Assembly (NCBI GenBank): GCA_029232285.1
Contig: JAOXFI010000006.1
Span: 62,001 to 126,000, forward strand
Length of the DNA stretch: 64,000 bases
DNA from: Agmasoma carcini (nom. nud.)
Taxonomy: Eukaryota; Microsporidia; Thelohaniidae
Direction: 5' to 3'
Under the pieces are notes generated by a model. It had not been told where the DNA came from and ran no database searches. It saw nothing but the letters and a program-made list of their open reading frames with translations. Both the position numbers and the translations under genes were made by a program. This document shows positions 9,873 to 20,800 of this stretch, one piece after another; position 1 is the stretch's first letter, and every line of letters begins with the position of its first letter.

Positions 9873-11753
9873 ATGAAGAAAGTAACTTTAAACCAACTCA
9901 AAGCAGATTCATTTAATCCACTTCTTTTAGTTGAAAATAGTGTTGATATCGATCCAGGCTCTATAAAAGCATCCCACATCGAACTTAAAGGTGTTTTGAC
10001 TGAACTAGAAATACTAAATGAAGCTTTATATTTTAAAAAGGAAAAGCTTTTACAAAAACAAAGAAATATGAACATGTCAAAGCATAATGACACAATGACA
10101 GATCTAAAATCTCAACTAAAAAGCATGAGAATTGAACCACTTGGAGACTCAAGAGAAATTCTTAGAAGAAACAAAGAAATTCTAGAACTTAAATTAGTAC
10201 AAAAACTTTTAAGATACAGCATTGAAATACAGAAGGACAGCAAAAAAGTATTTGATTCACTTCTCAACAGTGAAATCAAGGATGATTGGCAATTTTTATG
10301 TATTTTACTTTATTATTGCTTAAAGTTTGAGTCTGACCAAGGGAAGGAAGTCTATTTGAACTATTCAAAGAAAATTGAAGAAAAAATGGTCAAACTATTC
10401 TCTGAGTCTCTCAAGTCAAACGACATAACTAACTGTAAATCAGCAATAACTGCTCTTGAAGGCTTAGGAAAGAAAAATGTTTTATTGGAAGAATTTCTAT
10501 ATAAATTAGGAATTTTTAATACAAATTTTGAAATGAACATAAAAATGAAAAATAAAATTGAGTTGGACAAGTTCAGGATGGATGAAAATCCATTCAAAGA
10601 TTTTATAGAAAAAGTCAAAGAATCTTATGCTGATAACATTGAAAGATACAAAGAATTCTTCACAGGTGAAAGTGTTGATGAATTTGTTAATAAGAAAATA
10701 TTTAGATCATTAATTTATGAAAATTTAGATAATTTTCTAAGTGTCAACAGTCCATCATTGTTTTTGATGTATTTGACAGGTGCCTATAAAAATATAGAAA
10801 CACTTTGTAGTTTTATATATGAAATTATGGATCATTTTGAAAAAGATTTATATTTGAATGATGCAATATCACCATTTTTATCAAGATCAATAGAAAAGGA
10901 AAAACAATTTTTTGATGAGATTTTCCAACTTTTGGTATTTGGTATTAAATCATATCACACTTATTATTTATATGAAGAAGAGTTGAAGTACACTGGTGAT
11001 TATATAAAGGCATATGAATTTATGATGGGTGTCATGGCTTCAGTTGAAGAAAGAGTTAGTTTGTTTTATACAAGTGAAGATGAGAAGGAATTGTTAAGAT
11101 ATTTTTATAGTAAAATTAATACTTTGATTGATAAGCTTATTGCAACTTCTAATGATAATTTTCATCTTATAAGAAATATTTCTTATGTTTATTTGATAAC
11201 TAAAGAATATTTTGGTAGTGGTTATGAATCTATCAATCAATTTTATAAAAAGTTAAATGAATCATTTCAAAGTGCATTTAAGAAGGAGACAGAAAATTCA
11301 ATTGATGAAGTTTCATCTGAGATTTCAAATGTTGGATTTAAGACAGAAAAGTCACATTTGTATTTTATGTCTTCATTAAAAAATGTAGTTAAAAGAGGAA
11401 AGTCAATTAAAGGTAGAAACTATCAAGTTTACATTGATAAAATATTATATGAAGTTTATCACATGCTTATAGATAAAGTTTTTGGCATAAATTTCAGTGG
11501 AAATATGAAAGATAATTTAAAAAAGTGCATTCAAGATTTAACTGGATACATAACGTTGTTAAATAGAACAGATATGATGGATGTTTATGCACATCTACAA
11601 TTGATCATTAGATTGATAATAGTTGAAAGAAATAAGTTTAGTGGTATTTATCAAAGGAATGTGTCAAATCTATCAAATGAAGAAATTAAATCTATTTTAA
11701 AGTGTAGAGAAGATGGTGAATCTCTTAAAAGTGTCTTAAGAATTAAATTATAA
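9873..11753 (+). CDS. Unidentified 626-aa helical protein, possibly a vesicle-tethering subunit
   Basis: The frame opens at a TTG seven codons earlier, but the first ATG is at 9873, giving MKKVTLNQLKADSF and 626 aa. The first 90 residues are charged and heptad-like (LTELEILNEALYFKKEKLLQKQR), consistent with a coiled coil. The rest is almost entirely alpha-helical, with many Phe/Tyr/Leu and no TM segment. This architecture (N-terminal coiled coil followed by a helical rod) is typical of CATCHR-type tethering subunits (exocyst, COG, GARP, Dsl1), and I favour that class without being able to name a subunit. No catalytic motif is visible. It converges on the MCM-like gene across a CTTGT repeat array. 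Confidence 0.8.
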   Translation: MKKVTLNQLKADSFNPLLLVENSVDIDPGSIKASHIELKGVLTELEILNEALYFKKEKLLQKQRNMNMSKHNDTMTDLKSQLKSMRIEPLGDSREILRRNKEILELKLVQKLLRYSIEIQKDSKKVFDSLLNSEIKDDWQFLCILLYYCLKFESDQGKEVYLNYSKKIEEKMVKLFSESLKSNDITNCKSAITALEGLGKKNVLLEEFLYKLGIFNTNFEMNIKMKNKIELDKFRMDENPFKDFIEKVKESYADNIERYKEFFTGESVDEFVNKKIFRSLIYENLDNFLSVNSPSLFLMYLTGAYKNIETLCSFIYEIMDHFEKDLYLNDAISPFLSRSIEKEKQFFDEIFQLLVFGIKSYHTYYLYEEELKYTGDYIKAYEFMMGVMASVEERVSLFYTSEDEKELLRYFYSKINTLIDKLIATSNDNFHLIRNISYVYLITKEYFGSGYESINQFYKKLNESFQSAFKKETENSIDEVSSEISNVGFKTEKSHLYFMSSLKNVVKRGKSIKGRNYQVYIDKILYEVYHMLIDKVFGINFSGNMKDNLKKCIQDLTGYITLLNRTDMMDVYAHLQLIIRLIIVERNKFSGIYQRNVSNLSNEEIKSILKCREDGESLKSVLRIKL

Positions 11754-11777
11754 ATAAAAGCCATATTTGATAAAAAG

Positions 11778-12083
11778 TCTTGTCTTGTCACGTCTTGTCA
11801 CGTCTTGTCTTGTGTTGTCCTGTCTTGTGTTGTCACGTCTTGTACTGTCTTGTGTTGTCACGTCTTGTACTGTCTTGTCCTGTCTTGTCTTGTCTTGTCA
11901 CGTCTTGTCACGTCTTGTCTTGTCACGTCTTGTCTTGTTTTGTCTTGTCACATCTTGTCTTGTCTTGTCTTGTCTTGTCTTGTCTTGTCTTGTCTTGTCT
12001 TGTCTTGTCTTGTCTTGTCTTGTCACGTCTTGTACTGTCTTGTCACATCTTGTCTTGTCTTGTGTTGTCTTGTGTTGTCATGT
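11778..12083. repeat. CTTGT pentanucleotide array, about 300 bp
   Basis: Roughly sixty tandem five-base units occur, mostly CTTGT with interspersed CACGT, ACTGT, CCTGT and GTTGT variants. The unit length of 5 leaves all three forward frames open, which creates spurious Leu/Ser/Cys/Val ORFs. It fills the space between two convergent genes. Confidence 0.95.
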
Positions 12084-12099
12084 TATAAAAAAGATGAAT

Positions 12100-13521
12100 T
12101 CACAAAAGCTTATTTCTAAATTTATGCTCTACATATTCAGTCAATTCTTTTGCATTAACACTTTCATCAACAATCAGTGATAGTGAAAAAACAAGTTTTT
12201 CAATTGTTTTAAATAACTTTAAAGGTTCAATAATTCCTTTATATATTTTTCTTAATCTTGTAAATGAATTTTGTATATAGCTTTGATATTTAAAATTATT
12301 AATTTTGTTTGTTCTTATTTTTTTATGATCAATTTTTGTTTTTGAATAATTAAAAATACCAAAATCATTAAGACAGAATATGTGATCAGCTAAATTTCTA
12401 AACTTTTTATCAAAATCTATGCAATTTATTTCTCTTAAGCATAAACAACTTTCATTTTCTAATAAACATTTTGTAGATGCAAATATATTCACATTAACTA
12501 AATTTTCAGATATTCTTTTAAGAAATAATGAATCTTCTGAATAAATTATAATTTTTATGCATTTGTCATCAACATTAAATGAAGTGTTTTCAATATTAAA
12601 AATATTTATAATAATTAAAAATAAAATTAAATTTTCATTATAAAATGAAACAAATTTGAAATTTGAAAAGCAAAAACTTTTAAGTGAATTTTCTAATCCT
12701 TTTTCACTTATTTTTTTTATATTTATTTGTTTATAAAAATCTGATGCATAAACATTAATGAAATGTATTTGACCATATTTTTCTCTTTTTAAGTAACCAA
12801 TAGAATAAATTGAATTTAAATAAATTTCAGATTTTGAGATCATTGAAATATAATTAAAATTATTTGAAATTGTATAAAAATACAAATTTTTATGATTTTC
12901 ATTTACCAATTTTAACTTACTTTTGCACTCAAAGCAATTTTCTATGTTTTTATAAATTTTAATAAATCTTTCATTTTCATTGTAAATAAAAGTTTTGTGA
13001 TTATTATTAATTTTGTATGTTTTATTTATGCATATTGAATTTATGCATCTATAAAAATTTACAGTATAAAAAAATAATTTTCTTAATTTAGTAACGTTTC
13101 CTTTTAAACAAATTAGATTATTTTTGTAATTGTTATGATAAATTTTATAAATATCAGAAATTGAAGTTTCAATTGTTGGAAAGGATAAAAAATTATATTG
13201 AATTTCAATAAAATTTGTTAGATCAATTAAAGTTTCATATTTAAATATTTTAAAAATACTTTTCAATACATAAGAAAATAATTCCTTTAAACTGAAATCA
13301 ATATAAATAAAATTTTCCATAATATTAAATTCATGCATAGAAAAAATATTTAAAATGTTGATTGAAATCTCAACATTAAAGCAACCCTTAAATTTATAGT
13401 CATTTGTAAAACAATTTATAAATGATTTTTGAATATCTAAAATATTTCTATTAAATAAATATTTTATAATTTCATGCTTAAATTCGACCTGATTTACACA
13501 AGCTCTTACTTCTTCATCCAT
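12100..13521 (-). CDS. Divergent protein, possibly MCM-like without ATPase motifs
   Basis: This is an intact 473-aa ORF, rich in Asn/Ile/Lys/Phe. Residues about 125-260 resemble the MCM N-terminal OB-fold with its zinc ribbon: LICLKGNVTKLRKLFFYTVN, then Cys pairs (RCINSIC and ENCFEC) roughly 45 residues apart, then short beta-type segments. The C-terminal end (about 420-470) resembles the MCM helical tail (FTRLRKIYKGII, then LVFSLSLIVDE). Between them there is no Walker A, Walker B or arginine-finger motif, so if related it is not an ATPase. Degenerate MCM relatives such as MCMDC2 act in meiotic recombination, which is one possible parallel. The assignment is tentative; the gene itself is solid. 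Confidence 0.7.
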   Translation of the reverse strand: MDEEVRACVNQVEFKHEIIKYLFNRNILDIQKSFINCFTNDYKFKGCFNVEISINILNIFSMHEFNIMENFIYIDFSLKELFSYVLKSIFKIFKYETLIDLTNFIEIQYNFLSFPTIETSISDIYKIYHNNYKNNLICLKGNVTKLRKLFFYTVNFYRCINSICINKTYKINNNHKTFIYNENERFIKIYKNIENCFECKSKLKLVNENHKNLYFYTISNNFNYISMISKSEIYLNSIYSIGYLKREKYGQIHFINVYASDFYKQINIKKISEKGLENSLKSFCFSNFKFVSFYNENLILFLIIINIFNIENTSFNVDDKCIKIIIYSEDSLFLKRISENLVNVNIFASTKCLLENESCLCLREINCIDFDKKFRNLADHIFCLNDFGIFNYSKTKIDHKKIRTNKINNFKYQSYIQNSFTRLRKIYKGIIEPLKLFKTIEKLVFSLSLIVDESVNAKELTEYVEHKFRNKLL

Positions 13522-13637
13522 ATTTATGCATTTAATTTTTTTATTTAAACATTTTGCATAAATTTTATTTTTTATTGAAGTATATTCTTATGATTATAAT
13601 ATAAAACTAATAATTAACTAACTAACACTCAATTTAT

Positions 13638-13829
13638 TTATAAATCAACTTCTTTTTCACCACTTTTGTCATAGTTAGTTAGTTTATGATTGATACCTTC
13701 AACCTGTTCAGATAACTCCTTCATTTTCATCTTTATCTTCTCAATAGAAGAATTAATTGAGTTAAAGAGATCTCTTGTGTCCTTTTCAGCTGCATTGTAT
13801 TCACTCATCTTCTCCTCTTGTAAAGACAT
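13638..13829 (-). CDS. Small coiled-coil protein, 63 aa
   Basis: This short ATG ORF encodes MSLQEEKMSEYN followed by a continuous heptad pattern (about residues 15-50, INSSIEKIKMKMKELSEQVE). An AAAAAAATTT motif lies two bases upstream of the ATG, the same arrangement as at NMT1 and CFT1, which supports it as a real gene. The size and single coiled coil fit small subunits of kinetochore (DASH-type) or similar complexes, but I recognise no specific family. Confidence 0.65.
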   Translation of the reverse strand: MSLQEEKMSEYNAAEKDTRDLFNSINSSIEKIKMKMKELSEQVEGINHKLTNYDKSGEKEVDL

Positions 13830-13831
13830 GG

Positions 13832-13841
13832 AAATTTTTTT
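13832..13841 (-). promoter_or_regulatory. AAAAAAATTT start-proximal motif
   Basis: On the minus strand AAAAAAATTT is followed by CC and then the ATG of the 63-aa gene. The spacing is the same as at RFA1 and close to that at CFT1. Confidence 0.4.
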
Positions 13842-14023
13842 GTATGAGAAATAAAAATAATAAAATATTCTTAAATATCTAAAATCAACGGATACTAGTC
13901 TAATACTAACATAAATATCACAAAACCATCTAATTATGATACAATCATGTCATAATGACCTTTACAATCCAACTAATCGTGATATTATTAATTAAATATG
14001 TAAAATATTGATTTTAATACTTT

Positions 14024-14407
14024 TTATTTACCTTTTCTATCTTCAATAACATCAAATATTTTGTAGAGACAAGTCATTAAAATAATATATACAAAAATAT
14101 AAGCTGTCATTTCGTAAAGTATGAAAGTTTTTGTTAAAAATTCACCAAATGATTTACATGCCTCATAATGCATTGAATAAATGTTGAGTCGTGATCCAAT
14201 AAAGAATAAAAACAATGAAATAAGATAAAATACAGTAAAAAATCCACATATAATTTTTCTTATTGTTAAATCTGAATAAGTGAAGTTTTCAAAGTAATTT
14301 AAATCTCTTTGGAACGATATTGTACTTATTATGTCATTATTAGGTCTTATTCTCTTCTCTATATTGTTCTTAATAGTTGTTTCTTCAAGTGCTACTCTTG
14401 CTCCCAT
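14024..14407 (-). CDS. Two-TM membrane protein, 127 aa
   Basis: An ATG start gives a 50-residue polar N-terminus (MGARVALEETTIKN). Two hydrophobic helices follow at about residues 52-72 (IICGFFTVFYLISLFLFFIG) and 94-116, separated by a short loop, with a basic tail ending DRKGK. MGA at the N-terminus is not a good myristoylation site. Size and topology are loosely similar to the TMEM134/TMEM230 family of small endomembrane proteins, but sequence support is weak. It is divergent from the dynein gene, with a 400-bp AT-rich space containing a short direct repeat. Confidence 0.7.
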   Translation of the reverse strand: MGARVALEETTIKNNIEKRIRPNNDIISTISFQRDLNYFENFTYSDLTIRKIICGFFTVFYLISLFLFFIGSRLNIYSMHYEACKSFGEFLTKTFILYEMTAYIFVYIILMTCLYKIFDVIEDRKGK

Positions 14408-14537
14408 TTGTTTATTTATAATTTAAGAAAAATAAATATCTTTATTTTTTTGTTTAATAAATACCAACATTTATTATAAAATGATTTTAAAAGACTTAAA
14501 TACTTAATAATCGATTACAAATAATTATTTATATATG

Positions 14538-14600
14538 TATATGACATTATACTATAATATTATTATATATTTATATGACATTATACTATAATATTATTGA
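14538..14600. repeat. Short direct repeat, period 34
   Basis: Two copies of a TATATGACATTATACTATAA unit, extended by ATATTATT, lie 34 bases apart in the dynein upstream region. The rest of 14408-14807 is AT-rich, with no other feature seen. Confidence 0.75.
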
Positions 14601-14807
14601 TCTATCGAACCATCATTATCATAACCCTATTAATACATCATCAGTATCAATATAAACAATAATATTCATTAATATATTTTAATGTCATCAATGTTAGTAT
14701 CAATATGATCCTAATTGTTATTAATACAATATTATAATATATTTACACATATTTTACCTCTAAATTAACCTTTTTCAATATATTTTTTTATTTTTGAATC
14801 TGCCCAT

Positions 14808-17800
14808 ATGAATAAACAAAAGTGTTTAGAAAAAATTGGATTTTTACTAGAAGACATAAACGAACAGACAGAAACATTAGATTGTGTAATTCATAAGAGA
14901 GTTAACGATAATTTTTTACTATTATCTACAGACTTCGACTTCCTTAGGACTTCCCTTAACATCCATCTGGATTTACTCGTAAAAACAAACAAAATACCAA
15001 AAGAACTCGTCCAGCAGCTCAAATTTCACTTAAAAGGTTCTTCAAACAACATTCAATTCGAATTCAATACAAAACTTGAGAAATTCTTTATGAGCAAAGA
15101 ATTTGATACCGACTTTGATTGTAAGAAATATAAACAAGAAATAATTAATACAGCTGAAGAGTGGATTGTTGAACTTAAAAGGTTTTATATGAATCTGGCA
15201 AGAGAAACCGACAATCTACTTGATGATAAAACCAAATGGTTCAATTCCTATGAAAATTTAGTTTATATCAACGATTTTAGCTTTTCTGAAAAGTTTTCAT
15301 TTCTTTATGACTGTCTTGAAAGTATAAACAAAAAGGTTTTGATGTTTTCATTGGAAAACTTGGTTAAAGAAAATAGGTACTCTAAGCTAATAACGCTGTA
15401 TCTATCATTCTATAAAAGCACTAAAACATGTGACTTGGAGGCTATTAAAGAATATATAGCTCAATATGATAACATTCCTATCAGCTCTACAACTTATCAA
15501 AATTTTAACTTTGGCTGTTGTAATCACTTTGAAGATTCTATGACTTGTGTCTTAAAAGGTCTAAAAGAGACTTTATCACAACCAAGAGTCTTAAAAAAGA
15601 ATATATTTTCAAAAATCAACAAATTAAAGCATCAATTGTTAGTTGCATTCATAAAACATCCTTGTTATTCCATAATCAAGTCTCTAAACGAATATGACAA
15701 TCTTATTTCCTTTTTATCAAAGGATTGTGATAATTCAATGAGCCAATCAAATATTTCAGTTGAGAGTTTGGAAGGTATATCAGAAATACGTCCACTATTA
15801 AATGAAATAACATCAAGTTGTCAACTAATTGATGAATCTAACTCTATAAATCATGATAACGATGATTTATATGATCATATTAATAATCTATGTATTTCAT
15901 TTCAGGATTATGTGCTGATGAAGAAGCCCATCGACCTACAAGGTCAAAGCGGTACAAGAGAAAAATATATAGAATATCTGGGCAATCTTTTCTTGTCTTA
16001 TAAAGGTGATTTCATTCCAATTATGAACAAATTCTCTAGTTTCTTACAATATTCAACATTTAGAAAAATTACATTTGAAAAAAGAATTGAAAATTTTGAT
16101 TACATAAAAGATCTTTTTGATGGGCTGAAGAGTGTAAAATATGATGAGAACATCTCAATTGATTTATTTAATGTTAATAATATCAAAAAAGCACTTCTTA
16201 ACTACAATATCGTACTTAAAATCAAAGAATATCATCAACTTATTTATAATTATGAACCAGATTTATTATGTTATAAATTATTAGAAATTGATAAAATTGA
16301 AACTAAATTGTTGAATTTATTAAACATGAGGTATTTTAACATCACAGAGATGTACCAAAATGCAAAAACAGACGCATTTTATCATAATCAAGGTTTAATC
16401 TTACAGATTATCAATATAATTGAAGATAAAGAGATAGTTAACACTTATAGGAAAATATTTGATGATATAGAAAGGACAAGAGAATCATATTTTAGTAATT
16501 TAGGCAACAAAAAGATTAAAATCAAACACTTAAAGATCAAAGATATACAAACAGAACAAGAAAAGGATTATAACACGGTTACAAAGGATTATCATAAGAT
16601 TTTGGCTAACCTAGAGTCAAATATTACAATTGATTTTTATATACAAAAATATAACCTAAATCAGAGAGTTAAGCAAATGAAAAAGAGGTTTATCAAAAAC
16701 ATCATAAAATTATTTGTGAAACATCTTAATAATGATATTAAGAATATAAAACATTACTATAGAGCTGGTAGTATTGATAAAACACCAAATAGTTTTATTA
16801 AATCACATGATAAGTTGATTGAACTTATTGATTCACATCCATCAATTTATAATCACATTAAAAATTTACATTGTTGTGATTTTAAAGATGAAATACGATC
16901 AGAAAATGACTTAAGAGCATTCCTTAATTATGTATATAAAAATTTATCAAAAAAATATATAAATATGCTAATAGGCTGTTTTAGGATGAAGGAAATTGAA
17001 TATAAGAGTGCATATGAATATCTAAGAACACCTATCGCTAGTTTTAATGATCCTTTAACCACAATCGAATATTTGAAGGATATTAACAAGAGAAATTTAT
17101 ATCTAAAAGAATGGAATTTTGGTATTCAATTAAAAATTGATCATTCAGTTGAACTTGAGCTACAAAATGTTATAAATATGTTGAAAAGGAACGATGAAGA
17201 TAAAATAACAATGTTACAAATATATTTAGAGAACCTTGAGATTGATATCGAGACATTTAGAACAATTGAAATATTGATCAAAGGAAAATCTACTATAAAT
17301 TTGTTAAAATATGATATAACTATTGATAAAGAGATAAAAGAATGTGTTTATAAGAGAAAAAAACTGTTAGAAGATGAATTTACTGGTTTAAAGCGTAGTA
17401 TTGATGAGTTTAGTGGATTTATACCACTTAAAAAATGTAGTTTGGTTGAAATGCTTGAAAGTTTTAGCAGGTATAAAATTGGAAAAGAAAAATTATTAGA
17501 TTTTGAAAAGAAATCAAATTTTTTAATTTATAAGATAAAAAACTTCAATAGAGTTCTTAAATATGCAGAAATGGAAGAAATACCTGTTTCTAGAGACTTT
17601 ACATCGCATAAAATTGATTTTATTGAGGTAAGGGAACACGTTCTGATGTATGTGCTATATTTATCATTTGATATTATAAAATATTGTCATAATACCATAA
17701 AACAGAATATTAATAGAAAAACCAGTGATATTGATTATGATACTATTATCAATCAATTTTCTTACATAGAAAGGTTAAAAGTTGTTGATTCTTCTGATTT

Positions 17801-20800
17801 TATATGGCTTAAATCTTTTATTTCTAAACTTCTACCCATCCTAAGATTTTTTAAAGAGTTCACAAAGCAAAAATATTGTAATATCAATTATTCTTTATAT
17901 GAAGCAATAAAATATGAAAACCTAAGTGAGCTTGAGCAAACACAAAAAACTGAATATGATATTGTAATGTTTTTAGAAAACAAACAGAATTATATTTTGA
18001 ATATAAACAACAAAGAAATGATGCCTTATATTGATAATTTTGCTATTCTGTTTAATCTTATAGAAGAAAGATTGAATGAATATAAAATTATTCAAAATTT
18101 CAATTTTAAGGGAATATTTGCCAAGGAATTAATTGAGGAAGAGGAAAGAATCCTTAAAAGCAAAACTTTCATTGAGAAAAACCATGAAATACAAACAAAA
18201 ATTGATAAAGTGAAAAATCTTATTTATAAAAAAGATGATATTGAACATTTCAAAGGTATTGTTGATAATTTCTATAGAAATTTATACACAAATAATTTAG
18301 AATTGATTGCTAATGAGCTAGAAATTATAAATATGAGAATTTTAAATCATATCAAAGAGTTAAGGAAAAAATCACCAAGATTATTTTTTGTATCTAATAA
18401 TGATATATTGAATTTTATGGCTTCAAGGTCGCCGGTTCAACGCCTGATCAAAGAGATTTTTAATGTTAAAGAAGTTAAAACAGAAGATGATTGTATAAAA
18501 GGTGTTGATAATATTGATTTTAAAATACCAGTAAAAATTGGTGATTTTGTAGAAACTTTAAACGAGTTTGAAGAAACCTTAAAGGTAGAGCTTAAGAATT
18601 ACTATTTAGATAATAGTGAGAACAAAGATATATCAATAATTGATGAACTTAAGTCATTAATGAATAATCACAATGATTTATTAACTAATAATGATAGAAA
18701 TACAAAATCATGTATTATTACCAAAGATGGTATGCCATTGAACACTAATCAACATATACCAACATACATGAATGTTGATGACCTTAGTTTGCTTCCAAGC
18801 TTTGATAAAGATTTAAAATCTAACTTTAGACAATTATCATATGGTTTTGAGTATTGGCCATCCACAAATTTAGTATTTACGAAGCTTACAAGAAATATTT
18901 TTTCATCGATAATGATTTCTCAAAATACATCAGGATTGATTCTATATGGAGAATCAGGAATTGGAAAGACGGCAACTGTTGCACATTTTGCAAGAACAAT
19001 GGGTAAGCCACTTTTTGGGTTTTGCTGTGATGAAAAGTTGACCACAGAAACTATTTTAGATATAATTGAAGGTTGTTCTAGGATGAATGCCTTTGTATGT
19101 TTTGATGAATTTAATAGGTTAAGTGCTGAGATTATATCATCGGTTGCTGATTCTATAATCAATTCCAAGTCATTTATATTTTTGACTATGAATTTAGGAT
19201 ATTCAGGTAGATCAATTTTACCAAAATCACTGATAAATTCATTTGGTGAATATTATGCAGAAGAGAATGAGTTAAGTGATGTTGTTGATGTGAAATTGGG
19301 TGATTTTCTCAATAATATAAAGCGTAAATGCTCATATAATGCATATTATGATTTTGGACTTAGGATTGCTACCAAAATAGAAAATGATATTGAGTCAATG
19401 ATTTATTATTATTGTTGTAGGTTAACAAAGGAAGATAGAAATATATTCATTGATGAACTAAAGAAAAACTATAATATAGAAAAACGTGTTTGTATGAAGT
19501 TAGAAACGTTAATACCGACTGTTTTAAAGAAATGGGATTCTATTTTTATTGTTTCTAATGATTTTAATATTATTTCTGATAAAATTACCAAGTTTAAAGA
19601 ATATAAAGTTAAAATATATTTTTCAATAAATTCTAAAATATTTGGAGGTTATGATGAGAATGGGAAATGGAGAGATTCTAAGTTTATAAGAGATATGAGA
19701 AATTTAAGAGGGAAGAAGGCTATATTTATGTTTGATGGACCTGTTTACTCAACTTGGATAGAGAATTTTAACTCTGTGCTTGATGATAATAAGGTATTGT
19801 GTTTAAGTTCAGGAGAGAGAATTAAGATTGATATTGATCATAAGTTTATATTTATATCTAATTCTATAGGAGAAGCTACATTAGCAACGTTGACACGTGT
19901 TTTCTTTATAGATTATTATCAATTAGAAGGTTATAAATGTAATAATGATTGTTTTTGCACGTATATCAATGATTATAAGTTTAAAGAATATAAAAATGAA
20001 TTGAGTAAAGAAGATTATAAGAAAATGATTAAGAAAAGTGGTCTTATATATTTAGAGAGTCAATTTGAGTTTATTTGTAGTCTATTGGGTGAGATTGAAG
20101 TGTCTAATGTTGTTTTTATACGTTCTGATGACTTAAGTGGAAGAAAAACGTTATTTGAAAATTTAATAACTAATGAATATTATAGAAGTGTAGAAGACTT
20201 TTTAGCTAAAGAAGGTAGTTATGATAGATGTGATTATGAATCTGATGATGGGTATAGTTATGAATGTGATGATGAGTATGTTTATGAGTGTGATGACAAG
20301 CCTGATAATAAGGCTGATAGTAAGGCAGATAACAAATATAACAAACTAATTACAAATCAAAACCAATTATCTTTTATTTATATTGAAGATTATGAAAGAT
20401 TAAATTTAGAATCTAAAGAAAAAATAAGAGAATTTTATAGATTTGGATCAATTGGGAATGAAAAATACAATTTAAAGATAATTTGTTCAATAAGAAATGA
20501 ATTTAAATACAAATTTTTAATACTTAAATCTGAATTTTCACTTAATGATATTTTTAGTGAAAAAAACAGTGAAATTTATATTTTTATAAAAAAATTGATA
20601 GAGATAAAGAAAATGAGTATTGGAGAAGTTAAAAGATTTAAATATTTGTATGAAAGAGGAATAGAGATTGATAGTGAAAATAGTTTGTATTTAATATTTT
20701 TTATATATAAAATTATTTATAAAGAAAGTGATAAAGAAAAAGTTCTAGAAATTTTATATTCAATAAATAAAGATCTAGAAAGATCTAAATTTATGCGATT

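Noticed and set aside
11767..12180. Three overlapping plus-strand ORFs of about 100-137 aa rich in Leu, Ser, Cys, Val
   Set aside because: They are a by-product of the five-base CTTGT repeat, which reads open in every frame. No protein-like features.
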